Positions 36,338 to 44,660 of a stretch of DNA of 64,000 nucleotides are shown piece after piece (within the stretch, counting starts at the first letter, position 1; every line of letters begins with the position of its first letter). A model generated the notes under the pieces. The model saw only the letters and a program-made list of their open reading frames with translations, made no database searches and was not told where the DNA came from. The stretch comes from G963663365 sp963663365. GTDB lineage: Bacteria > Hinthialibacterota > Hinthialibacteria > Hinthialibacterales > G963663365. Both the position numbers and the translations under genes were made by a program. Where the stretch lies: assembly GCA_963663365.2 (NCBI GenBank), contig CAXXIH010000008.1, positions 2,170,001-2,234,000 on the forward strand, given 5' to 3'.

Positions 36338-36371
36338 TGTGTTGATTCACTTCAATTCAAGAATCAACACA
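36338..36371 (+). repeat. Perfect 11-bp inverted repeat upstream of fabF
   Basis: TGTGTTGATTC, a 12-nt spacer and GAATCAACACA. It is AT-rich with no T-tract after it, so it is more likely an operator dyad or part of an RNA fold than a terminator. Confidence 0.6.
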
Positions 36372-36387
36372 GAATGATGGAACGGCA

Positions 36388-36445
36388 GGCGCAAACGGTT
36401 ACAGGTAAATCTCCATGTGAAAGTCACCTGTCCGGTTCGTGCGCC
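36388..36445 (+). other. Two-part long stem, candidate structured RNA element
   Basis: Outer arms GGCGCA (36388-36393) and TGCGCC (36440-36445) and inner arms ACAGGT (36401-36406) and ACCTGT (36426-36431) are nested in the correct order, with an internal AACGG/CCGGTT pairing possible. The 3' side continues GTTTCTTT, so it could also end transcription. Confidence 0.45.
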
Positions 36446-36651
36446 GTTTCTTTAAAATCATTCATAGAAACAGCCTCATGCAGAGGTAATGTCGATTCGC
36501 AATTTCATTTAGGAACTGCCGAGTTTCTCGGCAAACAAAACGTAAGGCGGCATTCAGGCTGGCAATGATCCGTATGTCGTGCGGAGTCCGGGTCAATGAC
36601 CGGTTTGCCTCAAAATCCTGAAAAGGCCTTATCAGAGTTGAAGAGGAAAGC

Positions 36652-37896
36652 ATGTCACGTCGCGTTGTTATCACAAGCATGGGTGCTGTAACTCCACTGG
36701 GAATCGGAGTGGATACGTTTTGGGCGAATTTAAAAGAGGGGAAAAGCGGTGCGGGCCCCATCACGTATTTCGATATTGAAAAATTTTCTTCAAAAATCGG
36801 TGCCCAAGTAAAGGATTTCGATCCGACACAATGGCTGGATGAAAAAGAAGCCGATAACAAAGATCCTTTCGTCACCTACGCTATCGCATCCGCTCAACTT
36901 GCCTTCGATCGTAGCGGATTAGACTTTGAAAAAGTGGACCGAACTCGCATCGGTGTCGTCATGGGTACCGGAATCGGCGGGATTCAGACCATTGAGAAAC
37001 AAAAAGAGGTCTACGATGCCCGTGGACCGCGACGAATTCGGCCCTATTTCATTCCGATGTTGATCGGAAATATGGGGGCCGGTGAGATTTCGATGCGTTT
37101 CGGGCTCCAAGGTCCGAATTTGGCGGTCATGTCGGCATGTGCGACAGGCAATAACGCAATTGGCGATGCGTTCCGGTTGATTCAGAATAACAAAGCCGAT
37201 GTCATTATTGCCGGTGGCACAGAAGCAGCCATTACACCACTTGGATTCGGTGGTTTCGCATCGATGAAGGCGCTTACAACTCGCAATGACGAACCGGAAA
37301 AAGCCAGCCGTCCTTTCGACGTTGACCGGGATGGTTTCCTTATGGGTGAAGGCGCTGGAGCCTTGTTGCTCGAGACCGAAGAGCACGCCAAAGCCCGGGG
37401 CGCTGAAATTCTTGCTGAGATTGTCGGATATGGAATGACAGCTGACGCGTATCACATGACCCAGCCTTCACCAGGTGGACGCGGGGCCATGGAAGCCATG
37501 CGCCTGGCGCTTGCAGATGCGCACTTGGATCCCAGTGACATCGACTACATCAACACCCACGGTACAGCCACACCCACCGGCGACATTGCCGAACTCCAGG
37601 CGATTCAGACTCTATTCGGAGACCATGCTCAGAATGGGCTTCTGGTCAGTTCGACCAAATCCATGACCGGGCATCTCCTGGGTGCAGCGGGAGCCGTTGA
37701 GTCCATCGCTTGTATTTCGGCGATTAGAGAAGGCATTGTCCCGCCGACAATCAACCTCGACAACCCAGAGCCCGACTACAAGATCGACCTCATTCCCCAT
37801 CATGCTCGGGAAGCTAAAATTAAAACCGCAATTAACAATTCCTTCGGTTTTGGTGGACATAACGCGGTTTTGATCTTTAAGGCTTATGAAGACTGA
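36652..37896 (+). CDS. fabF: 3-oxoacyl-ACP synthase II
   Basis: A 414-residue thiolase-fold enzyme. Active-site residues are Cys163 (SACATG), His in NTHGTATPTGD and His in KSMTGHLLGAAG. It elongates acyl-ACP by two carbons. It lies 438 bp after acpP instead of the usual few dozen, behind a terminator and a series of hairpins, so expression may be set separately from the rest of the fab operon. Confidence 0.96.
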   Translation: MSRRVVITSMGAVTPLGIGVDTFWANLKEGKSGAGPITYFDIEKFSSKIGAQVKDFDPTQWLDEKEADNKDPFVTYAIASAQLAFDRSGLDFEKVDRTRIGVVMGTGIGGIQTIEKQKEVYDARGPRRIRPYFIPMLIGNMGAGEISMRFGLQGPNLAVMSACATGNNAIGDAFRLIQNNKADVIIAGGTEAAITPLGFGGFASMKALTTRNDEPEKASRPFDVDRDGFLMGEGAGALLLETEEHAKARGAEILAEIVGYGMTADAYHMTQPSPGGRGAMEAMRLALADAHLDPSDIDYINTHGTATPTGDIAELQAIQTLFGDHAQNGLLVSSTKSMTGHLLGAAGAVESIACISAIREGIVPPTINLDNPEPDYKIDLIPHHAREAKIKTAINNSFGFGGHNAVLIFKAYED

Positions 37897-37950
37897 TCGG
37901 GTATTGGCTGACTACCCAGACATGTTCCTAAAACGCTGAATTCCAAACGA

Positions 37951-37987
37951 ACACATTTGCGGACAGGAATGCTGTCCGCAAATGTGT
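37951..37987 (+). terminator. 16-bp perfect hairpin after fabF
   Basis: ACACATTTGCGGACAG and CTGTCCGCAAATGTGT pair over 16 bp around a GAATG loop, 54 nt after the fabF stop. No T-tract follows, so it may act as a Rho-assisted terminator or mRNA 3'-end stabiliser rather than a standard intrinsic terminator. Confidence 0.55.
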
Positions 37988-38046
37988 CGAGATGACCGAA
38001 TATCCCTTCAGCATCGGTTCAACAAAGATCATGCTCTTTGATTGTC

Positions 38047-38520
38047 ATGAATACTTTCACCCTTGCAGCATGCCTTAATCGTCAACATGTAATCGACTTG
38101 TCGGCCACAAACAAAGCTGACGCTTTGAACGAGCTTGTGGACATCATCGCCGATGCCCCTCAAATCGGCGATTTGGCCGTCTTTCGCGAGGCCATTGCCG
38201 AACGCGAGAGAATAATGTCAACCGGTATCGGCTTAGGGCTGGCTCTACCTCATGTCAAAATTCCCGAGGTCCTGGGATTCATTAGCGCTATTGGACGCAG
38301 CAAAGCCGGTATTGAGTTTGACGCCTTGGATGGCAAGCCTGTCCAGCTCATTGTCATGATCGCTGCTCCCCAAAGCCAGCATCGTCATTTTCTAAAAGTA
38401 ATTGCGCATGTCTCAAAACTATTGAAGAACGAAAGTCTGAGACAGCAATTACTAGAGGCTCCCACACCTTCGGAACTATACGATACGCTGATGGAAGCCG
38501 AAAAAACGCAACTCAAATAG
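38047..38520 (+). CDS. PTS EIIA-2 domain protein (PtsN-like)
   Basis: A 157-residue mannitol/fructose-type EIIA domain. The phospho-acceptor His69 lies in GLALPHVK after STGIGLG. It may receive phosphate from a PTS relay and act as a regulator as PtsN does. No HPr, EI, kinase or EIIB/C gene is near, so a sugar-uptake role cannot be claimed. The ATG at 38047 is preferred over a TTG three codons upstream. Confidence 0.87.
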   Translation: MNTFTLAACLNRQHVIDLSATNKADALNELVDIIADAPQIGDLAVFREAIAERERIMSTGIGLGLALPHVKIPEVLGFISAIGRSKAGIEFDALDGKPVQLIVMIAAPQSQHRHFLKVIAHVSKLLKNESLRQQLLEAPTPSELYDTLMEAEKTQLK

Positions 38521-38658
38521 CAGACACGCCAAAACGAGAAAACATCCTGCAACCCAAAGGCTAAGCGTGCCTCCCCACATGAGCCCCACTGCATAAAATG
38601 TTTTTTTCATCTTCCCTTTATCCGGAGCATTCTGTCACGCATTCTTGCAGGAGATCAA

Positions 38659-39411
38659 ATGGCAGAAAATAACCGCATAAAAATGGCGCTCCCGCATCAA
38701 CCGGACAAAGCCCGCTTTGTAAAGAACGGTTTTAACGATATCGCGGAAACCTATGACCGCCTGAACGATTTCATGACGTTTGGAATGCATCGCAGTTGGA
38801 AACGGGAGGTTTTGCGGTTAGCCGCCTTGCAACCTGGCGAATCGGTCTTGGATATTTGCACCGGAACCGGCGATCTTGCCTATCTCGCCGCAAAACAAGC
38901 CGGTCCCCAAGGCGATGTAACCGCAATCGACTTTGCCGCTGAAATGCTGAAAGTTGCAGCCGCGCGAGAGGGGTGGCCAAGAGATTCCAATCTCCAATCT
39001 CCCAATTGGACACGAGCCGATGCAACTGCGCTCCCCTTCCCCGATGGCCGCTTCAATCTTGTCACCGTCGGTTATGGGCTGCGCAATGTCGCCAATCTGC
39101 CCGCCGCCCTACAGGAAATACGACGTGTTCTAGCCAAAGGAGGCCGTTTTGTCTCGCTGGATTGTTGTGAGCCGCCCAATCCCATAATTCGTATGGGTTA
39201 TCGGCTTCACGCCTTCACCGTGATCCCACTGCTTGGACGAATTATTTCCGGCAACACTGAAATGTACCGTTATCTACCTGCCTCAGCCGCTGTTTTTGAA
39301 GATCCTAGACGATTGGAGCAACTTCTTCGCAAGAATGGGTTCATATATACGGAAAGTCATCTCAGGCTATGGGGCTCTTCCGCAATTGTTCTTGGAAAGG
39401 TAGACGGATGA
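38659..39411 (+). CDS. ubiE: Demethylmenaquinone/ubiquinone methyltransferase
   Basis: A 250-residue SAM methyltransferase of the UbiE/MenG family: NGFNDIAETYDRLNDFMTFG, DICTGTGDLAYLAAK for SAM binding, GYGLRNVANLPAALQEIRRV and GRIISGNTEMYRYLPAS. It adds the C-methyl group in quinone synthesis; menaquinone is likelier if the organism is anaerobic, but the window does not decide. AGGAG lies 6 nt before the ATG. Confidence 0.92.
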   Translation: MAENNRIKMALPHQPDKARFVKNGFNDIAETYDRLNDFMTFGMHRSWKREVLRLAALQPGESVLDICTGTGDLAYLAAKQAGPQGDVTAIDFAAEMLKVAAAREGWPRDSNLQSPNWTRADATALPFPDGRFNLVTVGYGLRNVANLPAALQEIRRVLAKGGRFVSLDCCEPPNPIIRMGYRLHAFTVIPLLGRIISGNTEMYRYLPASAAVFEDPRRLEQLLRKNGFIYTESHLRLWGSSAIVLGKVDG

Positions 39412-39488
39412 TCGAACACACCCGCCACCTTCACCCTCCGTACCCACCCCGATAAATTCCCTATCTATATCAGTTACCGGCTACTGAC

Positions 39489-41222
39489 ATGCTACGCCAA
39501 CTCCGCATACAGAATATTCTCCTAATCGATCATGCCGTGCTCGATTTCGGCCCGGGCCTGACTGTTATTTCAGGAGAGACCGGCGCAGGGAAATCGATCC
39601 TTCTGGCAGCGCTGGGACTCGTGCTGGGCGACCGGGCATCCAGCGAACTCATCGGGCCTTGGGACAAAGAAGCATCTGTAGAAGCCACATTCGAACTTCC
39701 GCCTGAGAGCCCGGTCTTCCCGGAAATTATGGACTGTCTTCGTGAAGCAGGACTGGATAATGAGGATGGCGTCGTTGTGATCCGTAGAGTGCTTAGCGCC
39801 AATGGACGCAGCCGGGCTTATATCAATAATGGCGTAGCACTTCAAAAATTGTTGGCCCAAGTTGCGGCCATGCTCGTTGACCTGCATGGGCAGCATGAAC
39901 ATCAATCTTTGCTGCGGACAGAAACTTACGCGGGTCTGATCGATCATGGTTTGTCCTCCAAAATTCTTCAGGGATACGCTCAATCGTTTGAAAACTGGCG
40001 GTCAATAACCACCCGTATCCGGCAGCTTGAGGCCGATGAACGTGAACGCCGCAGAAAAGAAGATCTCATCTCTTATCAAATCCAAGAAATTGATGAGGCC
40101 GCCCTGGAGCTGGGTGAAGACGAGAAAATCGAACATCGGCTCACACAATGCCGCCATGCCGAATCAATCCGTGCGGCACTCGCCGAAGTAGATAGAAGAA
40201 TGCACGGCGACGGAGATCGAGGAGGCATTCTCGATGATCTTGCGGTGCTTGAGCGTAAATTGGCGGAAGCGGTCAAACTGGATACGCAATTGCAAACCGT
40301 GGCGGATGCATGGTCGGGAATTGTAACCCAACTGGAGGAATTCACTCGCGATCTGGAAAGCCACAGCGGCGAAATTGATGAAAGCCCCGAACGCCTGGAG
40401 GAACTCGAAGAACGGCATTTCCTAATTAATGCATTAAAGCGCAAGTACGGAGCACATATAGAAGACATCTTGGAATACCGAGACCAACAGGCCGCTGAGT
40501 TGAAATCGATTACCGGCGATGAGCAAGAAATAGAAGAGTTAAGGAAAAAACGCCCGAAAGCGGAAAAAGAACTCGCGGATGCCTGCGTTTCGCTTCACAA
40601 AGCTCGTGAAAAGGCGGGCAAAGCAATTGCCAAAGATGTTGAAAAGCACCTCCACAATTTGGGCATGGAACGAGCCAGATTCGAAATCCTTGTGGATTTG
40701 CGTGAGGATTCCGAGGGCATATCCATTCCCGGTGAATCAGGCAGTTCGATAAAAATCAAACCGGGTTCCAAAGGACCGGATCGGATCGCATTCCGGCTCT
40801 CGACAATCCCCGGACGGCCTTTGGCTGATTTGCGCGATGTTGCATCGGGGGGTGAGGTCTCGCGGATTATGCTCGCACTCAAGTCTGTCCTGGGACGCGC
40901 TGATGCCGTGCCGACGATGGTCTTTGATGAAATCGATACGGGGATCGGCGGAAGGATGGCCGAAGTTGTGGCCGACCGACTCGCCGAACTGGCAAAGGGT
41001 GAGCAAATTATCTGTATAACACACTTGGCTCAGATTGCCGTGCGTGCGGAGGCCAACCTGGCTGTAGATAAAATTGAGCGAGATCAGGGACTTGTAACCG
41101 TAATCCGGCAGCTCAAAGGCAAAGATCGGGAACGCGAAATTCTCCGTATGATCGGCGGGGATGAAGATTCAAAATCCTCGCAACAATACGTCCGCGAGAT
41201 GCTCAAACAGGCCCGAAAATAG
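39489..41222 (+). CDS. recN: DNA repair protein RecN
   Basis: A 577-residue SMC-like ATPase. Residues 29-36 are Walker A (GETGAGKS), residues 160-385 are coiled coil with LISYQIQEIDEAAL, and the C-terminal part has the ABC signature VASGGEVSRIMLALK, Walker B TMVFDEIDTGIGG and CITHLAQIA. It helps double-strand break repair. The full family length is present. Confidence 0.95.
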   Translation: MLRQLRIQNILLIDHAVLDFGPGLTVISGETGAGKSILLAALGLVLGDRASSELIGPWDKEASVEATFELPPESPVFPEIMDCLREAGLDNEDGVVVIRRVLSANGRSRAYINNGVALQKLLAQVAAMLVDLHGQHEHQSLLRTETYAGLIDHGLSSKILQGYAQSFENWRSITTRIRQLEADERERRRKEDLISYQIQEIDEAALELGEDEKIEHRLTQCRHAESIRAALAEVDRRMHGDGDRGGILDDLAVLERKLAEAVKLDTQLQTVADAWSGIVTQLEEFTRDLESHSGEIDESPERLEELEERHFLINALKRKYGAHIEDILEYRDQQAAELKSITGDEQEIEELRKKRPKAEKELADACVSLHKAREKAGKAIAKDVEKHLHNLGMERARFEILVDLREDSEGISIPGESGSSIKIKPGSKGPDRIAFRLSTIPGRPLADLRDVASGGEVSRIMLALKSVLGRADAVPTMVFDEIDTGIGGRMAEVVADRLAELAKGEQIICITHLAQIAVRAEANLAVDKIERDQGLVTVIRQLKGKDREREILRMIGGDEDSKSSQQYVREMLKQARK

Positions 41223-41332
41223 GCTGAAACATCAACTCGAAAAGTGCCGATTAAACATTTACAATAAAAACCTCGCGGTAGATGTTCTGCGACATGTGGC
41301 CATCTATTCAATAATGATCGGGAGAAAAAATA

Positions 41333-42442
41333 ATGCGCAAATCCGTATTTGCATTAGCAATTATCGTTCTGGGCTGCTTCGCTGTTTCTGTTTTTGCCGA
41401 AGATGAGACGCGTTGGATTGATTTTCCCGATCCTGTTTTCGAATTGAATGGCCTTGCCTGGTACGATGAGAATGCACCTGATCTTTACCGCTTTCCCAAA
41501 CGCATAGAAGATAAAATTCCTTCCGGCCTCTGGAATCTGGCCCAAGACACCAGCGGTGTACGCATCCGGTTTCGAAGCACATGCACACAGCTGGGTATTC
41601 GCATCGTCTATCCAAAGCTGTCCGGGATGAAAAACATGCACACATTCGGGCAGAGCGGAGTCGATCTCTATGCGGACGGAAGGTACATTGGAACGGCAAT
41701 ACACAAAGACGATAAAGAAGTTGAGCATTTCTATTTCAAAGAGGCGGCACCCCAATGGCGCGATTATGTGATTTACCTGCCTCTTTATAACGGAGTCCAG
41801 GTGCAATCAATCGGCGTTAATGCTGAGGCGGAATTCAAATCTTCCAGTCCGTATGCGCTCTCCAAACCGGTTGTGTTTTATGGAACTTCCATCACTCAAG
41901 GCGGTTGCGCCAGCCGTCCCGGAATGAGTTATGAGGCCATTCTCGGACGCACATTGAATATTGACTTCATCAATCTTGGCTTTTCGGGTTCGGGCAAAGG
42001 CGAGCCCATTGTGGCCCAGACAATTGCCGAGATTGACGCTCAGTGTTTTGTGCTCGATTTCATGGCCAACAACAAAACCGCCGAATCCGTTGAAGAAGTC
42101 TACGCGCCATTTATTCAAACCATCCGCAACAAACACCCGAAAACTCCGATCATTTGTATGACGCTTAACTATGTATGCCGCGAGTCTCCGCTTGCAGGTC
42201 AACAGGATCATATCGAGAGTATGCGCGATGTGGCTCGTGAAGTCGTGGCCGAACGCATCCGGCAGGGCGACAAGAATATCACCCTGGTTGAGGGATACAC
42301 ACTATTGGGGCCCGAATTGGCCGATGGACACGTGGATGGAACACATCCTAATGATTTGGGATTTCAGGCAATGGCAGATCGCCTTTCACCCACATTGGCC
42401 AACATACTGGGGCTTCCGCATCCTCAAACACTCTTTAAATAG
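41333..42442 (+). CDS. Secreted SGNH/GDSL hydrolase
   Basis: A 369-residue exported enzyme: signal peptide at residues 1-22, an N-terminal beta domain (30-170), then an SGNH hydrolase domain. Block I is FYGTSITQGG (Ser186), block II GFSGSGKGE, block III near DFMANN, and block V DGTHPNDLG (Asp335, His338), so the catalytic set is complete. It probably removes acyl esters from polysaccharide. GGGAG precedes the ATG. It converges with the pseudopilin gene at 42487. Confidence 0.87.
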   Translation: MRKSVFALAIIVLGCFAVSVFAEDETRWIDFPDPVFELNGLAWYDENAPDLYRFPKRIEDKIPSGLWNLAQDTSGVRIRFRSTCTQLGIRIVYPKLSGMKNMHTFGQSGVDLYADGRYIGTAIHKDDKEVEHFYFKEAAPQWRDYVIYLPLYNGVQVQSIGVNAEAEFKSSSPYALSKPVVFYGTSITQGGCASRPGMSYEAILGRTLNIDFINLGFSGSGKGEPIVAQTIAEIDAQCFVLDFMANNKTAESVEEVYAPFIQTIRNKHPKTPIICMTLNYVCRESPLAGQQDHIESMRDVAREVVAERIRQGDKNITLVEGYTLLGPELADGHVDGTHPNDLGFQAMADRLSPTLANILGLPHPQTLFK

Positions 42443-42486
42443 GATACGCAAGGCAGAAACAGGTTTCGGGGCAAAGGGCAACCGCG

Positions 42487-43053
42487 CTATCGGCCGGTAA
42501 CCTTATTTAGACCGGCGCTTGTTTCGTAAAGAACATCCCCATTCGTGTATAAGCCGTTGCTCATATTGTAGGGTATAAACAACGATGTTTTGGGATAATC
42601 GCTGATACTCTGCGTATCGTCGTCTTTATCCGGTCCTAAACTTGCAAGAACAAAGTTATCGAATATTCCATGCGCAACAATAACTGCACCTTGCGACATT
42701 GTCCCCTTGCAAGGCGAAAACTCATAGAAGTTATGCTCATTAACATAATCGGCGCGGAATGTCGGCTGGAAAACATCGATCGGACGAAAACTCATGTAGG
42801 CGATGGGGGTCGTTAGACGCGACCAGGCTTTTTCCCATCCGATACTGTTCCCCCAATCGGGGTAATTTCCATTATCCAGACGATAGGATTCAAATGCCGT
42901 ACGGATGCTTCGGAACTCCGCTTCCACACGGGCCACTCGGGCTCGCATCTGCGCATTTAGAAAATTAGGGACGGCAATCGCGGCCAGAATGCCGATGATC
43001 GCCACGACAATTAACAATTCGATTAAAGTAAATCCGGACTCTCTCATCTCCAA
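42487..43053 (-). CDS. Pseudopilin with prepilin signal, divergent member
   Basis: A 188-residue protein with the type III prepilin signal ESGFTLIELLIVVAIIGILA cut after Gly by prepilin peptidase, then a long helix with FLNAQMRARVARVEAEFRSI. The C-terminal part contains SNGLYTNGDVLYE. It would be a subunit of a type II secretion-like or type IV pilus-like fibre. AAGGAG lies 5 nt before the TTG at 43053 and 11 nt before the ATG at 43047, so the start is ambiguous. It is divergently transcribed from two related genes. Confidence 0.88.
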   Translation of the reverse strand: MEMRESGFTLIELLIVVAIIGILAAIAVPNFLNAQMRARVARVEAEFRSIRTAFESYRLDNGNYPDWGNSIGWEKAWSRLTTPIAYMSFRPIDVFQPTFRADYVNEHNFYEFSPCKGTMSQGAVIVAHGIFDNFVLASLGPDKDDDTQSISDYPKTSLFIPYNMSNGLYTNGDVLYETSAGLNKVTGR

Positions 43054-43165
43054 ATCTTCTCCTTGTCGGATTATACACTTGAGTAAACGTCATTTTCTAC
43101 CGTTTATTGCTATTGACTATCATCCGCTCTTCTACAAGAATTGCGGGAGGAAGAGGTGAGAAGGC

Positions 43166-43783
43166 ATGCAGACACATAAAAAACACGGTTTTACCTTAAT
43201 AGAGCTTCTAATCGTGGTTGCAATTATCGGAATTTTGGCCGCGATTGCCGTCCCAAACTTCTTAAATGCCCAGACTCGCGCAAAAGTCGCTCGGGTTGTT
43301 AGCGATCTCAAGGCCATTACCCAGGCCATTGAGATGTACTATTTGGACCACAACTCTTATATCAATGAAAATGAGAGTTATGCGAATCCGGATGGCAGAC
43401 CTGGGCCGGAAGCCGGGCTGCTTTGGCTGACGGAATTTGATTACATGGCCTCAATTCCGACCGATCCATTTGAAAACAAATACGCTACAGCCAGTGGAAC
43501 GACAGGAGTGGATATGTACGAGGTTGCCGTTGCTCCTGCCAATCCCATTCCAAAAAAGAAACTTTACAACATCAACTCCCGCGGCCCCGATCAAGAAGAA
43601 AACATGGGTTCAAGATCGGATCTGCAAAATGGGGCTACAATCCTTACGTATACGTCCAGCAACGGTTTGAGAAGCCGGGGGGACATATACCTGTTTGGCG
43701 GCGATCCCTCCGTATTGAAGGGCCCGCTGCTCGTCGATGGCCACATTTACGAGAACTCGTTCCCACCAATACCCCGCTTCTGA
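43166..43783 (+). CDS. GspG-like pseudopilin, first tandem copy
   Basis: A 205-residue pseudopilin. The prepilin signal is KHGFTLIELLIVVAIIGILA, and the helix is followed by KVARVVSDLKAITQAIEMY, a feature of major pseudopilins of the GspG type. The C-terminal half has NINSRGPDQEENMG and SNGLRSRGDIYLFGGDPS. A strong intrinsic terminator follows at 43829. The next gene is a diverged copy with the same layout. Confidence 0.9.
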   Translation: MQTHKKHGFTLIELLIVVAIIGILAAIAVPNFLNAQTRAKVARVVSDLKAITQAIEMYYLDHNSYINENESYANPDGRPGPEAGLLWLTEFDYMASIPTDPFENKYATASGTTGVDMYEVAVAPANPIPKKKLYNINSRGPDQEENMGSRSDLQNGATILTYTSSNGLRSRGDIYLFGGDPSVLKGPLLVDGHIYENSFPPIPRF

Positions 43784-43828
43784 GATTTTTTTCATCCGAA
43801 GGCAGCGTTGCTAAAACAATGTATCTTC

Positions 43829-43861
43829 AAGCCCGGTGCAGCGCCGGGCTTTTCACTTTTT
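43829..43861 (+). terminator. Intrinsic terminator between the tandem pseudopilin genes
   Basis: AAGCCCGG and CCGGGCTT pair perfectly around a 7-nt loop and run into TTTTCACTTTTT. The first tandem pseudopilin gene is therefore transcribed separately from the second. Confidence 0.85.
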
Positions 43862-43894
43862 GGCCTGATTTCCGGGATTTCGCCAACAATCATG

Positions 43895-43923
43895 TTGACA
43901 TTTGTACGCCCCTCGACAAAATA
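43895..43923 (+). promoter_or_regulatory. Weak sigma-70-like promoter for the second tandem pseudopilin
   Basis: A perfect TTGACA (43895) is followed after 17 nt by AAAATA, a poor -10. It lies just after the terminator and 32 nt before the ATG at 43955. Confidence 0.3.
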
Positions 43924-43954
43924 GCCTTACTTAGACAATTGGGATGTACTAAAC

Positions 43955-44584
43955 ATGATTTTTGGAACGAAGAAAAAAGCCTTTACGCTGATCGAATTAC
44001 TTATCGTCGTTGCCATTATTGGCATTCTTGCGGCTATTGCCGTCCCCAACTTTTTGAACGCCCAAGTGCGGGCCAAAGTGGCCCGGGTGCTCAGCGACTT
44101 GCGGACAATCACACAGGCCATGGAAATGTACAGGCTTGACTGCAATAGCTATATCAACGCAAGCGAGAGCAATAGGCTAATCGGTAGTGAACCAGACATA
44201 TATTCCGGCCTCCTATGGCTGACCAAACTCAATTACATGGGCAGTATCCCTCAAGATCCTTTCGAATCGCTCAATCCACCAGGCGTTGATGAAAACAATG
44301 AACACGGCATCGATGCGTACGAAGTTGCAGTCGCTCCCATGGATCCTGCTCCCATCAAAAAGATGTACAACATCAATTCCCGGGGCCCCGACCAAGATGA
44401 AGACATGGGGGAAAGAGGCAAACTCCAGATGGGCGCAATCATTTACTCTTATACACCCAGCAACGGCCTGCGCAGCAATGGTGATATTTATCTCTTTGGC
44501 GGCGATCCTAGTGTCATGATCGGTACGCTCTATATCGACAGAGTGAAATACGCGAAGTCCTATCCGAAGACTCCTCGTTTTTAG
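43955..44584 (+). CDS. GspG-like pseudopilin, second tandem copy
   Basis: A 209-residue paralogue of the preceding gene: KKAFTLIELLIVVAIIGILA at the N-terminus (Ala replaces Gly at the expected cleavage position), then KVARVLSDLRTITQAMEMY and SNGLRSNGDIYLFGGDPS. The two genes differ at many synonymous positions, so the duplication is not recent. The altered residue before FTLIE matters because prepilin peptidase normally needs Gly there, although Ala is processed in some pseudopilins. The prepilin peptidase gene is 6.7 kb away. Confidence 0.88.
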   Translation: MIFGTKKKAFTLIELLIVVAIIGILAAIAVPNFLNAQVRAKVARVLSDLRTITQAMEMYRLDCNSYINASESNRLIGSEPDIYSGLLWLTKLNYMGSIPQDPFESLNPPGVDENNEHGIDAYEVAVAPMDPAPIKKMYNINSRGPDQDEDMGERGKLQMGAIIYSYTPSNGLRSNGDIYLFGGDPSVMIGTLYIDRVKYAKSYPKTPRF

Positions 44585-44660
44585 GTATCGACAGCCAAAG
44601 TTAATCTGTTCTGCCCAGCGGTGGTTTTCCGTGTAAAATGCTACGTGCGAAAACAGACTA

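Larger units (their letters stand above)
36214..36651. other. Hairpin-rich 438-bp gap between acpP and fabF
   Basis: No gene is supported. Read on the plus strand it contains a terminator-like hairpin (36267-36297), then CGCAGTT/AACTGCG (36320-36335), a perfect 11-bp stem (36338-36371), a long two-part stem (36388-36445), TGCCGAG/CTCGGCA (36517-36533) and a bulged stem ending CGG (36588-36603). It matches no tmRNA, RNase P, SRP or 6S RNA features I know. It may be a structured noncoding RNA or a long fabF leader. Confidence 0.5.

Noticed and set aside
36214..36651. tmRNA, RNase P RNA, SRP RNA or 6S RNA in the acpP-fabF gap
   Set aside because: The tRNA-like end, the conserved RNase P core, the SRP tetraloop region and the 6S open bulge were not seen.
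43166..44584. Recent gene conversion between the tandem pseudopilin genes
   Set aside because: The DNA differs at many synonymous sites even where the protein is identical, so there is no sign of recent homogenisation.
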